DNA of 64,000 nt from Erythrophleum ivorense (taxonomy: Eukaryota > Streptophyta > Magnoliopsida > Fabales > Fabaceae): contig JAIUCV010000399.1 in the NCBI GenBank assembly GCA_026724425.1, positions 496,001 through 560,000 of the forward strand, in the 5' to 3' direction. Position numbers and translations under genes: made by a program. This document shows positions 10,999-21,864 of this stretch, piece after piece; position 1 is the first letter of the stretch; every line of letters starts with the position of its first letter. The notes under the pieces are model-generated. The model searched no databases and was not told where the DNA came from. It worked only from the letters and a program-made list of their open reading frames with translations.

Positions 10999-11873
10999 TC
11001 TTTTCTTTGTAGATTCTTGTATTATCATAGGCTTCCAATCTGATTTCTTCAAGCTCTTGGAGTTGGAATTTCCTGTGAGATCCCGCTCCATTCAAATCCA
11101 AATTACATTTCTTTACAGCCCAGTAAGCTTTGTGTTCCACTTCTATCGATAAGTGACATGCTTTTCCAAATACCAGCCGATAAGGTGACATGCCAATAGG
11201 AGTCTTGTAAGCAGTCCTATACGCCCAAAATGCATCATCGAGCCTCTTGCTCCAATCTTTCCTATTTGGCTGCACTATTTTCTCCAAAATTTGCTTCACC
11301 TCACGGTTAGAAATTTCTGCTTGGCCATTTGTTTGAGGGTGGTACGGAGTAGCTACTTTATGCATAACACCATATTTGCTAAGCAAGCTATACATACTTC
11401 GGTTGCAAAAATGAGTGCCTTGATCACTGATTATAGCTCTGGGGATACCAAACCTGCAGAAAATGTGAGAGCGAACAAACTCTACAACCACAGAAGAATC
11501 ATCAGTCCTAGTGGGTTTTGCTTCCACCCACTTTGAAACATAATCAACAGCCAATAAGATGTATGAAAATCCAAAAGAAGTAGGAAAAGGTCCTATAAAA
11601 TCAATGCCCCACACATCAAAGACTTCATAAAACAAAATGGGATGCTGTGGCATTTCATTTCTCCTAGATATGCTACCTGTTTGTTGACACCTGGCACAAC
11701 TCTTACAAAAAGCAAAGGCATCACGAAACAAAGTAGGCTAATACAATCCACTATCTAGAACCTTCCTAGTTGTGTGTTTTGGACTAAAATGACCTCCACA
11801 TGCAAGTGTGTAACAAAAATTCAAAACAGAATCAAATTCTACATCAAGTACACAATGTCTAATCACTTGGTCC
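10998..11873 (-). pseudogene. pol: Athila integrase, C-terminally truncated
   Basis: Integrase of an Athila-like Ty3/gypsy element. The frame 10998-11731 holds the end of the zinc-binding region (CKSCARCQQTG) and a well-preserved catalytic core with the three acidic positions in GIDFIGPF, ISDQGTHF and NREVKQILE. After the core come VFGKACHL and LEEIRLEAYDN. The usual C-terminal part after KEKT is missing because the sequence is broken at the junction near 10998. Upstream, similarity continues through a TAG stop at about 11738 and a frame change near 11875. The preserved core is the best-kept coding sequence of this Athila copy, but the protein could not be made whole. Confidence 0.92.
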
Positions 11874-12580
11874 TGCATAGTCTCCACAAATATGGATCGT
11901 CCCAAATATAATACCTAGCTTCACTCCTAAACTTATTCAACTGATGTTTATTCAAATCAACAGGCAGTTCAGAAGCAGCTAGATAATTCACTAAATCTGC
12001 ATACCATGGGTAGGAACTATGCGCAGCACACAAATGCTCATTAGGGAAATCATCATCAATGGGTAAGGAATTTATCTTTGGAGCCTCAATTCTGCTCAAG
12101 TGATCTGCCACCAAGTTTTCAGCTCCACTTTTATCCTGGATGTCAATATCAAATTCTTGAAGCAGAAGCATCCATCTGATCAATCTTGGCTTTGCATCAG
12201 GCTTCTTTAGCAAGTACTTCAAGGCTACATGATCAGTAAAAACAATGACTTTAGTATCAAGCAAATAAGATCTAAATTTATCCAAAGCAAAAATAATAGC
12301 AAGAAGCTCCTTTTTCTGTGGTTGTATAACTTGCTTGGGCCCCATCCAGAGTCTTGGATGCATAAGCAATCACATGGGACCTTTTATTCACTTTCTGGCT
12401 CAATACTGCACCTATAGCAAAATTAGATGCATCACATAAAAGTTCGAATGGAAGGTTCCAATCGGGGGGTTGAATAATGGGTGGGGAAGTCAAGCATTTC
12501 TTAAGATCGTCAAAAGCTGTTTTACATGCATCATCAAAATGGAAATCAACATCCTTTTGTAACAGCTTAGACAATGGCAA
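11863..12580 (-). pseudogene. pol: Athila RNase H region, frameshifted
   Basis: RNase H domain following RT in the same pol. It begins in the frame 12278-12580 (PLSKLLQKDVDFHFDD, then LLCDASNFAIGAVLSQ with the first catalytic aspartate, and HVIAYASKTL). It then shifts frame near 12311 in a run of purines and continues in 11863-12369 (KELLAIIFALDKFRSYL, VFTDHVALKYLL, GAENLVADHLSRIEAP). The VFTDH and VADHLSR motifs hold further catalytic aspartates. The likely cause of the shift is one extra G. The frame ends at a stop at 11863 after a second shift that leads into integrase. Confidence 0.9.
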
Positions 12581-12640
12581 AGCAATTTTACTAAAATTAT
12601 GAATGAATCTTCTATAGAAACCTGCATGACCTAGAAAAGA

Positions 12641-13381
12641 TCAGACCTCCCGAACACATGTCGGGTATGGTAGAGAAGTAATAACATCTATCTTAGCTTT
12701 ATCAACCTCTATGCCCTGCTCAGATATAATATGACCTAATACTATACCTTTTCCAACCATAAAATGGCACTTTTCAAAATTAAGTACAAGGTTCTTCTCT
12801 ATGCATCTAGCTAGGACTCTATCTAGACTACACAAGCAATCATCAAAAGACTTCCCATAAACAGTGAAGTCATCCGTAAAAATTTCTATACAGTGTTCTA
12901 CGAAATCACTAAAAATAGAAACCATGCACCGCTGGAAAGTTCCAGGGGCATTGCAAAGACCAAAAGACATACGTCTATAGGCATATGTTCCAAATGGGCA
13001 TGTGAACGTCGTCTTCTCTTGATCCTCTGGGGCTATGCATATCTAGAAATACCCTGAAAATCCATCCAGAAAACAGTAGTGAGATTTTCCAGCTAAACGC
13101 TCAAGCATCTGATCAATAAAAGGGAGGGGGTAATGATCTTTTCTAGTGACTAAATTAAGCCTTCTATAATCAATGCAAACCCTCCAACTGTTTTGTACAC
13201 GGGTGGGCACCAATTCATTATGGTCATTCCGAACAACTGTGACCCCTGATTTCTTTGGAACCACCTGCACAAGACTAACCCACTGACTGTCAGAAATAGG
13301 ATATATAATGCCAGCAGATAAAAGTTTAGAAACTTCCTTTTTAACCACATCCAAAATAAGTGGGTTTAGTCGCCTTTGAGG
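12641..13381 (-). pseudogene. pol: Athila reverse transcriptase with three stop codons
   Basis: RT domain in one frame interrupted by stops: TAA at 13382-13384 (just upstream), TAG at 13043-13045 and TGA at 12641-12643. Segments visible in order: VVKKEVSKLLSAGIIYPISD, SQWVSLVQVVPKKSG, RVQNSWRVCIDYRRLNLVTR, HYCFLDGFSGYF, RRMSFGLCNAPGTFQRCM, then the catalytic FTDDFTVYG (two aspartates kept), NFEKCHFMVGKGIVLGH. The reading frame is otherwise continuous, so this copy was probably intact in the fairly recent past. All three stops occur where one C-to-T change would create them. Confidence 0.93.
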
Positions 13382-14749
13382 TTATCGCATTGGCTTTGCC
13401 CCATCTTCCAACAGAATTCTGTGCATGCATGTATCAGGGCTAATGCCAGGTATGTCAGCTAAGGTCCACCCTATTGCTTGTCTTCTCTTCTTTAAGACCG
13501 CTAAAAGCTTCTCTTCCTCCTCTGGAGTGATGTCATTAGCTACTATCACTGGAAGCTTCTCATCTTTCTCTAAATAGGCATACTTGAGATTGTCTGGTAG
13601 TGGTTTGAGCTCTAAGGTGGGAGCTTGCTCAACTGACGGTATGAGTTGTTTGATTTCAATCTCTCCCATGCTGAATACCTGTTTAGACAATTCACAGATA
13701 GAAGAAATAACTTTCCCAGTCTTGGGAATATTAGTAGTATGGGAAGAGTCAAAAGAATCAGCAATTAAGTGAATATCAGCATCACGATTCCCTAAGCTAT
13801 CCATATCATCATGTAAAGAATCATTAGTACCAGAAAGATTAACAAGACTAGTGAAATCGACAGAGGTTCTAGATGAAATAGAATCATTCTGATAAGCGAC
13901 AAATTCCTTAGAGTTAATATCATCATGTAAGCTCAAAAATTCATCAATTTCTCTACATATAGTACAAGAATGAGAGTCATCACAATTATGTCTCAGAGAA
14001 TCATCAAGATCAGCAATATCACAGGAGTCAGTCAACAAACTATCCCTAAAATTAGCACTAGCATCATCAATTAGTATATCAATTAGGCTGATACTACAAA
14101 CAGAGTTGTCATCACATGGATGTTTCATGGCATCAAATATATTAAATTGTATCACATTGCCAGCAAACTCCAATTGAAGAGTACCCTCATGCACATTTAT
14201 AATTGTCTTTGTAGTTTTTAAGAAGGGTCTTCCTAAAATGAGTGGGGCATGTCCACTAGATCTATATCTATCATCCTCCATATTAAGGACATAAAAATCA
14301 GCTAGAAAAATCAAGTCTTTTACCTTAACCAAAACATCCTCTAATACTCCTGAAGGATAGGTAATGCTCCTGTTTGCTAGCTGCAAAACCACTCCTGTAG
14401 GTTTCAACTCTCCCATCTGCAAAGATGAATAAATAGATTTAGGCATAACATTTATAGCAGCACCAAGATCAATCAAAGTATCAGAAAATTCAAAATTCCC
14501 AATAGTGCATGGGATTGTAAAAGTGCCCGGATCTTGACAATTAATGGGCATTGCTGGCTGTATGAGTGCTGAAACATTCTTGCCAAAATTGACTTTTCCA
14601 TTCCCTCTTAGACGCCTCTTGTTTGTACATATTTCCTTGAGAAACTTGGCGTATTTAGGAATAGTCTTGATTGCCTCCAACAATGGCGTATTTAAGGTGT
14701 TGGGTTGCTGAAATTTCAATTGGGCTAGACCAAGTTTTAGGATCTCCAT
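13382..14749 (-). pseudogene. pol: Athila protease region, ORF fused to LTR sequence
   Basis: Open frame of 455 codons. Roughly residues 22-125 match the Athila end of gag and the protease: IPKYAKFLKEICTNKRRLR, PCTIGNFEFSDTLIDLGAAIN with the family-typical DLGA active site, and LILGRPFLKT. Residues about 190-360 are a low-complexity acidic, Ser/Asp-rich linker, as usual between protease and RT. The end (KLLAVLKKRRQAIGWTLADI) leads into RT. The first 20 or so residues are not Athila: they come from the truncated family A LTR to the right, so the frame crosses a deletion junction near 14695 and the ATG at 14749 is LTR-derived. Most of gag is missing. I regard it as part of a pseudogene, though this frame itself is open. 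Confidence 0.88.
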
Positions 14750-15058
14750 TGTTTTGGGTCTGCATATGGTTTATTGGGCCTTCCTAAGAGCCTATGCAAG
14801 GTGGATCTTGGGCCTCTATCAGATTGAATTATATTGGGCCTGCACCTAGCTTATTGGGCCCCTATTAGCCTCTTATCATGACCTTCTACATTAATTTGGG
14901 CCTAAATGAAATTTCTCTCCCAATTAAATCTCAAGCCCATATTAATAATTTATCTCTATAAAATCTCTATTCACTTAACTTACCCAATTATCCCATATTA
15001 ATTATCTTTAATTAACCTAATCCATGATTAACACCTTAATTAATTATGGGGTGTTAGA
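14696..15058 (-). mobile_element. Family A LTR fragment
   Basis: About 360 bases corresponding to the sense start of family A: GGGTTGCTGAAATTTCAATTGGGC near the left, repeated GGGCC words, and the end TTAATTAATTATGGGGTGTTAGA, with AGA in place of the usual ACA. The rest of the LTR is deleted on the left, where it meets the Athila protease region in an in-frame fusion. It differs clearly from the fragment at 6567-7796, so the two are not halves of one copy. Confidence 0.75.
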
Positions 15059-15222
15059 TTCTTTAAGAGGTTTTGACTCAACCTCACTCTTGGGAGATTC
15101 TTTACTTTGTCTCAATTAATTTTAAGGGTTGGCTCATTCTCACCATGGTTAGAGGGTTCTTGGCTTCTCCAAACTCAAGAAAATCAAGGCAAGCATATAA
15201 AACATCATTCAAATACATAAAA
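15059..15222 (-). mobile_element. Family D LTR fragment
   Basis: Reverse-oriented family D sequence (AGAGGTTTTGACTCAACCTC, CTCACCATGGTTAGAGGGTTC) matching 29050-29230 of the complete copy. It ends where a second D LTR starts at 15223 (start TGTAACATTTAG, preceded by TAAAA), so it looks like the host of another self-nested insertion. The left edge is the family A fragment. Confidence 0.6.
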
Positions 15223-17700
15223 TGTAACATTTAGTTCTCTAAAAATGAGAGAAAATGTGAAAAACGTAACATACGGTTTCTCCATAAACGAACAAGAGTA
15301 ACTGGATACAAAAGGAAGTCCTCCAAACTAACTTAGTTAAGGTCCCACAAAATTTGAAAAGCATTCTAGACTCCTAAAAATGAGAATCCTAGGCTCAGAG
15401 GGAAAGAAAAATGAAGCTAGAATAAAGAAACATAATGTAACAAAAAGTTAACGAAACGTTAGGGCATTTTCATCATTTTGAGTAAATTTTAGAATTTTCA
15501 TAGGAAGGCTTTTTAAATAAAATTTTTGAGTTCTTCGGGATTCTCAGAGGCCTTGAAAACCATGGGAAGCCATAGGACAGTTAAAACCCCTCCGGTGGAC
15601 GTTTTTCAATGTCAGTTGACCCAAACTTTGACTGATTCATTCAGGAAGGTTTTAGTTCCAATTTGAGTGATTCCAAAGGCATTTTATTAAATTGAGACCT
15701 AAATTTCATAATGGAAAAGATGGTTCTCAAAAAGGAGTTAAAAAGAGTCAAAGACAGAAATGTCAAGAATGAAGAACAAAATTAAAATTTTTAAGATAGT
15801 GGAAGCTTCTTGAACATTCTTTAAGTTTCTTGTTTCTTCTCCCCCTTCATTTGCACAACCTATTCTACCCAAAAACCATAGAAAACACCAGCTCTCTTAG
15901 GCTCACCATGGAGGAGAAGAAAGGAGGAGAAAAAACAAGAAAAGGTAAGAAATTTCATAGACTTTCATGCTCTTTCTTCTTCCAAACTTGTTCCTTTGCT
16001 CTTGAGCTTTCTTCCTATGGTTTTATTGAGGTTTTTGGGTCTGTTTTGAGGGAAGAATAGAGGGAAAAATTTGGATTTGAAGAGAGGAGGCTAAGGAAAG
16101 TGAGAATCAAGCAAGAAAATAAGGAAAAATAAGATAAATCTTCTACCCCATGGCAACTACTTCCTCCCCCTTCTTCTCCCTATTTCATCCCATGTATGTA
16201 GCTATAGGAGGGCTTGAATTTTGGGCAGAACCAAGGGTGAATCTTAGGAATTTAAGGGAGGAGAATAATATGCAAAGAAATTCAAGTAAAAGCCATGGAT
16301 TTTCAAGATAGAAAACCTAGGGTTTCATTAGCTTCTTTGAAAATATGATTTGATGTAATTGTTCCTAGGTCTAAATGAATGTTTGGATGAGCTCTTGAGA
16401 TCCCTAGAAGGCTCCCCATATGCATCTTCCATTAAGAAAGTGAAGCAAACCCACTTGGTGTTCATATAGTGCATAATTTCAACCTAGGCTAGATGAAGCA
16501 CCAAGGGGTAGTTTTAATTTGTTCCAAGCTTAGTTTTGAGTCATATATGATGGAAGAGGATGAGAGGAAGCCTTAGAAAAATTTTAGAAACTATAGAAAG
16601 TAAGATGGCCTTGTATGTTCCATATTATGGTTTGAAGAAGAAATAGGCTCCTTGAATTGATTGTGTGATGACAAGAGATTTAAATGAAGTCAAGAATCAT
16701 GAATAGATAGAGAGAATGAAGCCAAGATAATTTTTCTTAAGGTTGCTTCATTAAGTGCATTATGGAACCATAAAAGGGCCTTATGAGTCACCTAGCTTTT
16801 CTAATGAATGCATGGCCTTAGAATGTGATTCAAGAGTATAATTGGCTTCCATATGATGTGTCTAGGCTAAGAAAAATGATCTCCACCTTCTTGGATGTGT
16901 GAGGTCAAGGGAGAGGACTCAAGGCTTAAGAAAAAAGTGTGTAAATGCAAGCAAGGTAGCTCTTTCCACCTTCTTTCATGCATGAATGTGTGCTTACATT
17001 GTCTTTGAATGTGTGTACATATGTTTTAAGCTATGAAAAGTATTTTAGCATGAGCTTTTATGCCATGGTACCTTGATGATGTTTTATGCACTCAAATGAT
17101 GTTTTATATGCTTGTTTCAGTTTTCTTGAGTATAGAGAAGCTAAGAACCCTCTAGCTATGGTGAGGATGAGCCAAGAACCCTAGAACTTGGTTAAGACAA
17201 GGTAAAGAGTCTCCCAAAAGTGAGGTTGACTCTCAAGAGTAAGGTTGAGTCAAAAACCTCTTAAAGAAAGTGGATGAGGCAAGTCCAAAATCTACAAGTG
17301 AATGGATGAGGCTAATCCACTCACTTGACAAGCCTATGTATACTATACATGATGTGTTCAAATGCCATGAATGTTTTATGAATGCTTATATATGTCAATA
17401 TGCCCATGCATGCCTTTTTAAGGCTTGTATTGCATACTTTATGTGTGATTGAAAGGGAGATGAGCTATTGGGATTCTTTGAATCTCATCCCCTCTTCTCC
17501 AATGTCTTAACATACTAGATGGAGTAATTGAGCAAGGTAATGGAGGCCACCAAGTCTAAAAGAAGGAGATTGACATCAAAATGCATGAAAAACCTAGTTT
17601 TGTCTCCTTTGTAGTCATACACATGGCATATGATGTAACCCCTTGATGAAGTTGTTATATAATCATATGAACATGTGTAAATACCCAAATGTATAACTTT
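15223..17700 (+). mobile_element. Family D LTR, 5' two-thirds
   Basis: It starts TGTAACATTTAG and follows the family D order: a segment with GCATTCTAGACTCCTAAAAA, a purine-rich leader ending in AAAGGTAAGAAATTTCAT at 15941-15958 (a consensus 5' splice site, GT at 15945), the CAAGGTAGCTC block near 16950, the GGTGAGGATGAGCCAAG block near 17160, and GAGATGAGCTATTGGGATTC near 17458. The similarity fades near 17700 without a recognisable LTR end, so the 3' part is lost. Frames such as 15830-16060 are leader sequence, not genes. Confidence 0.65.
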
Positions 17701-17808
17701 TATTATAATAAGATATTTTGCCTCTAATCGTTCAATTTAAGGGACTTCCTTTTGTAATCTCCTTAGTTTATGACTTTTATTATAATGGGATATTGCACCC
17801 ATTAATTC
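17692..17808 (+). repeat. Imperfect direct repeat at a junction
   Basis: A unit of about 40 bases beginning TAT(A/G)ACTTTTATTATAAT occurs at about 17692-17729 and again at 17769-17808, separated by about 40 bases that include GGGACTTCCTTTTGTA, a string also present near the end of the family B LTR (about 21233). It marks the boundary between the D fragment and the A fragment to the right. Confidence 0.5.
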
Positions 17809-17810
17809 CA

Positions 17811-18211
17811 ATCATTAAGAACTACTTAAAGAACACTTACCTAAGCCTCCAATGAGCTCAATGTATAGATTTAAGCCTTCTAACCCAGAAACTACAACGG
17901 GTCACACAAATTTCTATGCATTTTCGTACAATGATAGAACCCAACATGAAAATTAGTAATTGGGTCCAATTTCCAACATAATAACATCAAGATGGGGGAA
18001 GAGGAAGAGGAAGATCAGAGTTTGGGTGAATCAATTTCCAACATACCTAATAGTTCTTCTAACCTCAAGCTCTGAAAATCATGCAAAAAACACCAAAAAC
18101 AAACATTTTAGACCTAGCATTTGGGTGAAGTCCACTAAATGAGAATCCAATTGGACCAAAATGAAGAGGAAGATCAGAGGATCAACTTTTGTAAAGCTTA
18201 TCTTGGCTAAA
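17811..18211 (-). mobile_element. Family A-like LTR fragment, left part
   Basis: Diverged family A sequence on the side away from the terminus (GAACACTTACCTAAGCC near 17827, AAGAGGAAGATCAGAGGAT near 18164, CTTGGCTAAA to 18211). The matching region in other copies reads AAAGAGGAAGATGAGGGGA followed by a TTGGCT block. It is split by the B solo LTR at 18212 and resumes at 21346. Its left end is lost. Confidence 0.6.
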
Positions 18212-21200
18212 TGTCACACCTTATTTTATAACACTTTTCCTACTACAATTACCTCATATAAAACTTAGAGGAGTCAACGGAAACCTGAACTGATAAAAAA
18301 TTTTCATTTAAAAACTTCCTCATACAATTTCACTATTCATTTGGTCATTTTCAAATTCTTATCTAACTTTGAAAATACATACTTAATTATAGAAAAATCG
18401 TATGAGGTTAATTCAAGGCTCTACTTTAAGCTCTCTAAGCCCTTTACATGGGGAATATACTTACTTAGTAGAGCACATATAAATTCATATAAAGTTGCCC
18501 CTACAACAAATTAGACAGTTTTACTCCTCATTGGTCATATTATTATTATTCTTATTATTTAACCTTTATATAAACACAGGTATTCTTGCATCTTAGGCAC
18601 GCTAGTCATACTCTTTTTACTTTAGGGTTAGGTGTATACATGGCTTTCCATTTCATACCTGAGTATCTTACAATGTCATAATATAACTCATACATGCAGT
18701 AATCTAAAATATTTAGTTACATGACAAAATGTGGTGCAAAAAAGTAAGGCTCTCGATTTATGTCTCCACATTCTTTGCTCTTTCTTTGCTTGAACTCAGA
18801 CCTAGCATAGGTTATATTTGGGGTGAGATTATGAAATCTCAGTAGTAGTAAACCAATCTCATTCACAAGCAAGCACGTAAGTACATAACATAATGCCAAT
18901 CAAGGTGCCACATACCATATAGTAATGCAAGAAATTTCATACAAGGCCGAGCACGGTCTAAACATACATGTCTCATCTTATAGCATAAATAACAACTTCA
19001 TATAGCATAACACTCATCATTATACAAACATACAAGCTTAAAGAAAGAGAAAGAAAAACTACTACCTTAGCAAACTTTGCTCCTCAATCCTTGGGACTCG
19101 GTTTACTTGCTTTTGGAGTTCCTAAAACAACATCAAACCCTATAATCATAATAATAATTCATTACAATCAACACATAAACCTTAAATTCTAAAGTAGATG
19201 ACCCTTTTAAACTTAATGGGACCATTGGAATTGGAAAAATCTAACTCCTTCCCTTCCCATTCACTATGGCCGAATAGTATGCATTTCTTGGCCAAAATTT
19301 AGGAATTTTATCCCATCAATTTTGGGGGCTTTCCCATAGGTATTCCTTACTAAAAACACCCTTTTCAATCCATTGGAATGGATAACATCATCAAATTCCA
19401 GCCCCAATATCACGTTTTAGTCATCACATAATCTAGCTTCGTTTTAGGCTCAAAAGTGCATTTCTTTGGTTCTAAAAATTCCATAGCCTTTTCCTTTATG
19501 TTTTAGGACTTGAAATTTGGAATACATGACTTTAAGACATCAAGAAAACACCATAAAAAGTTTGGAAAAATTCGGACAGCATCTCCCCATGATTTCTATT
19601 TTCCCAAAAATTATAATCTTTGTGTTTTTCAAAATCCCAGCACATAACAACAATAACTAAGCTCATATGGCCTTCATGTTCAACATATAAAATTCATTTC
19701 AAGGCCTTCATATTCAACATATAAACTCCATTTCTAATGATTCATATGCTGTCCAAAAATGACTCATAGCTAGGGTTTAACAAAACTAGCTTAAAGCATG
19801 TGATTTGCAAGTATAAGATAGAGAAAACTTACTCGTTAAGCTTAATCCTTGCTTCCTTTGCTTTTCTCACACTAAAATCCTTTCTCTTCCCACTTAGAGA
19901 AACATCTCACCTTGAAGAAAAGATGAATATGCAGCTGCCCTTTGGAGGAATGGTTGGAGGATGGAGAAGATGAAGAAATTTGGTGAAGAATGGTGATAGT
20001 TTTGCTTGGCTTCACTTCTTCTTCCACTTTTTCTCCCTCCCTCTCTCTCTTAACGTTTTTCTCTCCTCCTCCCTTGTGTGTGGCGTGAAAATGGTGGAAT
20101 GTAGGTGAAGGAGATGAATTTGGATGAAGTTAAATGGTCATACTAAATTTGGACCCTTGGATCAACCTTTTCAAGATCAAATCGTAACCTTCCATTCCTT
20201 TTTCTTTTATTTTCTAATTTCATAACTAAATATCTTCTTTCAAAAATTCTTGGCCACACACTTGGATACCTTTTCTTAGCCCTTAAGTTATGAATATAAT
20301 CATGGTTAATTTCTTAACTCAACCATGGTCAACTTTTAACTTAACCATGGTTAATTCTTTAAAATGACTAAAATTTTTTTCTTCTTTTCCTTTCATTTTA
20401 TATTTATATTTAGGTTTCATCTTCTCTAAAACCCTAATTATATCTTTTCTTCACTTATTGGGCCTTTAGAATCGGCTATTGGGCCTTACAATAGTCTAAA
20501 AATCGGTATCCAGACCCCATTAAGGTTTTACGGTATAATACATACCTTTTAACTTTTTGCAATTTTTATTTCCTCTACTTTTCTAGCCATATTGAGCCTC
20601 AAACATGGGTCAGGGGCCCTTAACCTCAATCCTCATAAATGTTGGTATTAACCGGACACCCGGGTCTATAGGTGTAATTTTCACCGTTCTGTATTATAAT
20701 TGTACTATAAAATTTTCATTTACTGCAATTTAGTCTCTGAAACTCCTTCAGAGTTCCTTAGCCCTTTATCTATTTCTATTTCTATAGTTGTTATAACTTC
20801 CTTTTCTATTTTGCTCATGGCTACTGATCGGGCTAACCAGATCTTGGACCGGATCCCGCCCGACCATTTGGACAACTTGGCATCATTGGACCTGTCTCAT
20901 CAAACTGAGTTTAACCGTGTGTCACAGATTTCTGAGATTCTTGTCCAATTTTTTGATATTTGTGTCTAAAGCCACGAATAGAGAGTGAAATTAGAGTTCC
21001 TTGAACTTTCGAGCAATTTATACATTTTGCTCGGCATATAACTTTTCTTTGCATTTTAGTCCCTAGCTCCTTCATACTTGACTTCGGAGGCTCTTCGAGA
21101 CCTTTTTCTGATCCCTTTCTTTTTTCTTCTATTTTGGCTCCAATTTTAAGGCATCTCTGCCCTTGACTCATCATTATTTGTGGTCTAGAAGATTATTCTA

Positions 21201-21340
21201 ATTTTATTAGACCTCAATTTACTCTATTTGGGGGACTTCCTTTTGTATCCGGTAAATTTTATACGTTGATGGAGAAACCGTATGTAAGTTTCTCGCATTT
21301 CCTTATGTTTTCTTAGATTTTCATAAAACTGGATGTTACA
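18212..21340. mobile_element. Family B solo LTR with exact TSD CTAAA
   Basis: Boundaries are TGTCACACC at the left and GGATGTTACA at the right. CTAAA lies immediately outside both (18207-18211 and 21341-21345), a perfect 5-bp TSD. The whole 3.1 kb is the reverse complement of the copy at 43604-46760, and no gag-pol is present, so it is a solo LTR. It contains a 22-base periodic repeat of the ACCATGGT palindrome near 20298-20352, a pyrimidine-rich CTCTCTCT stretch near 20040, and CCATTTGGAC / CCTGTCTCATCAAACTGAG near 20865. A frame at 20700-20969 starting near the ATG at 20818 is also present in the other copy, but I see no known domain. Confidence 0.93.
20298..20352. repeat. 22-base spaced ACCATGGT palindromes (family B LTR)
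   Basis: AATCATGGTT at 20298, AACCATGGTC at 20321 and AACCATGGTT at 20343 are spaced 23 and 22 bases, with TTAACTCAA / TTTTAACTT spacers. It is the same array as at 44598-44674 in the other family B copy, with one unit fewer recognisable. Confidence 0.8.
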
Positions 21341-21345
21341 CTAAA

Positions 21346-21864
21346 CCTCCCTCAAAATGTACAGATCAGAGCCAAAATGGTAAAGAACCCTAGCCTTTTC
21401 TTTTGTGAAAATTCCCTCTCTTGGCTGAACAACGGTATTTTTTGCAGAATGGGATAAAGAGGCTGCACTAGTATTTGGCTTTCATGTAGTAATGGGCTAA
21501 CCTAAAGGGCTTTTGGTCCAATTAGGCCCATATCTACATATTGGGCCTTAATCAAGAGGGTTCAAGTTAAGTTGGGTCTAGTTAAAATTAAGTTAGGCTT
21601 TTAGAAATTTGTCTTGCCATTAGTAAATTAATCACAAAGCTCTAATTAAATTCTAACCCAATTAATTCAAATCCATAATGATATTTTATTTCAACAAAAA
21701 ATTGCCCAATAATGATCATTTATCTCAAAATGCCCAAAATAATCTTTTTCCTTGAAAATTTCCATTTTCCATAATTTTTTCAAATTTCTCATAATAAATC
21801 CATATTTTCCAAACTAAATCCTTAATTCTCCATCATTCCCCTTAATTAATTTCAAGATGTTTCA
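21346..21864 (-). mobile_element. Family A-like LTR fragment, terminal part
   Basis: After the TSD the interrupted LTR continues with CCTCCCTCAAAATGTACAG, the family block GAACCCTAGCC near 21388, TTGGGCC-rich segments, and ends CTTAATTAATTTCAAGATGTTTCA at about 21864, a decayed form of the family terminus. This is a more diverged subfamily than the other copies. The two parts together would be well short of a full LTR. Confidence 0.6.

Noticed and set aside
6567..15058. Two inverted family A fragments as arms of one large inverted repeat
   Set aside because: Both are sense-start parts of A LTRs in opposite orientation, but they differ in sequence and length, so they are separate copies rather than a fold-back element.
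20700..20969. Frame containing MATDRANQILDRIPPDHLDN
   Set aside because: It looks somewhat protein-like and an equivalent stretch is present in the other B LTR (reverse strand, near 44050-44120), but it ends quickly, has no known domain, and lies inside a solo LTR. Could be the start of gag-like sequence or chance; not supported as a gene.
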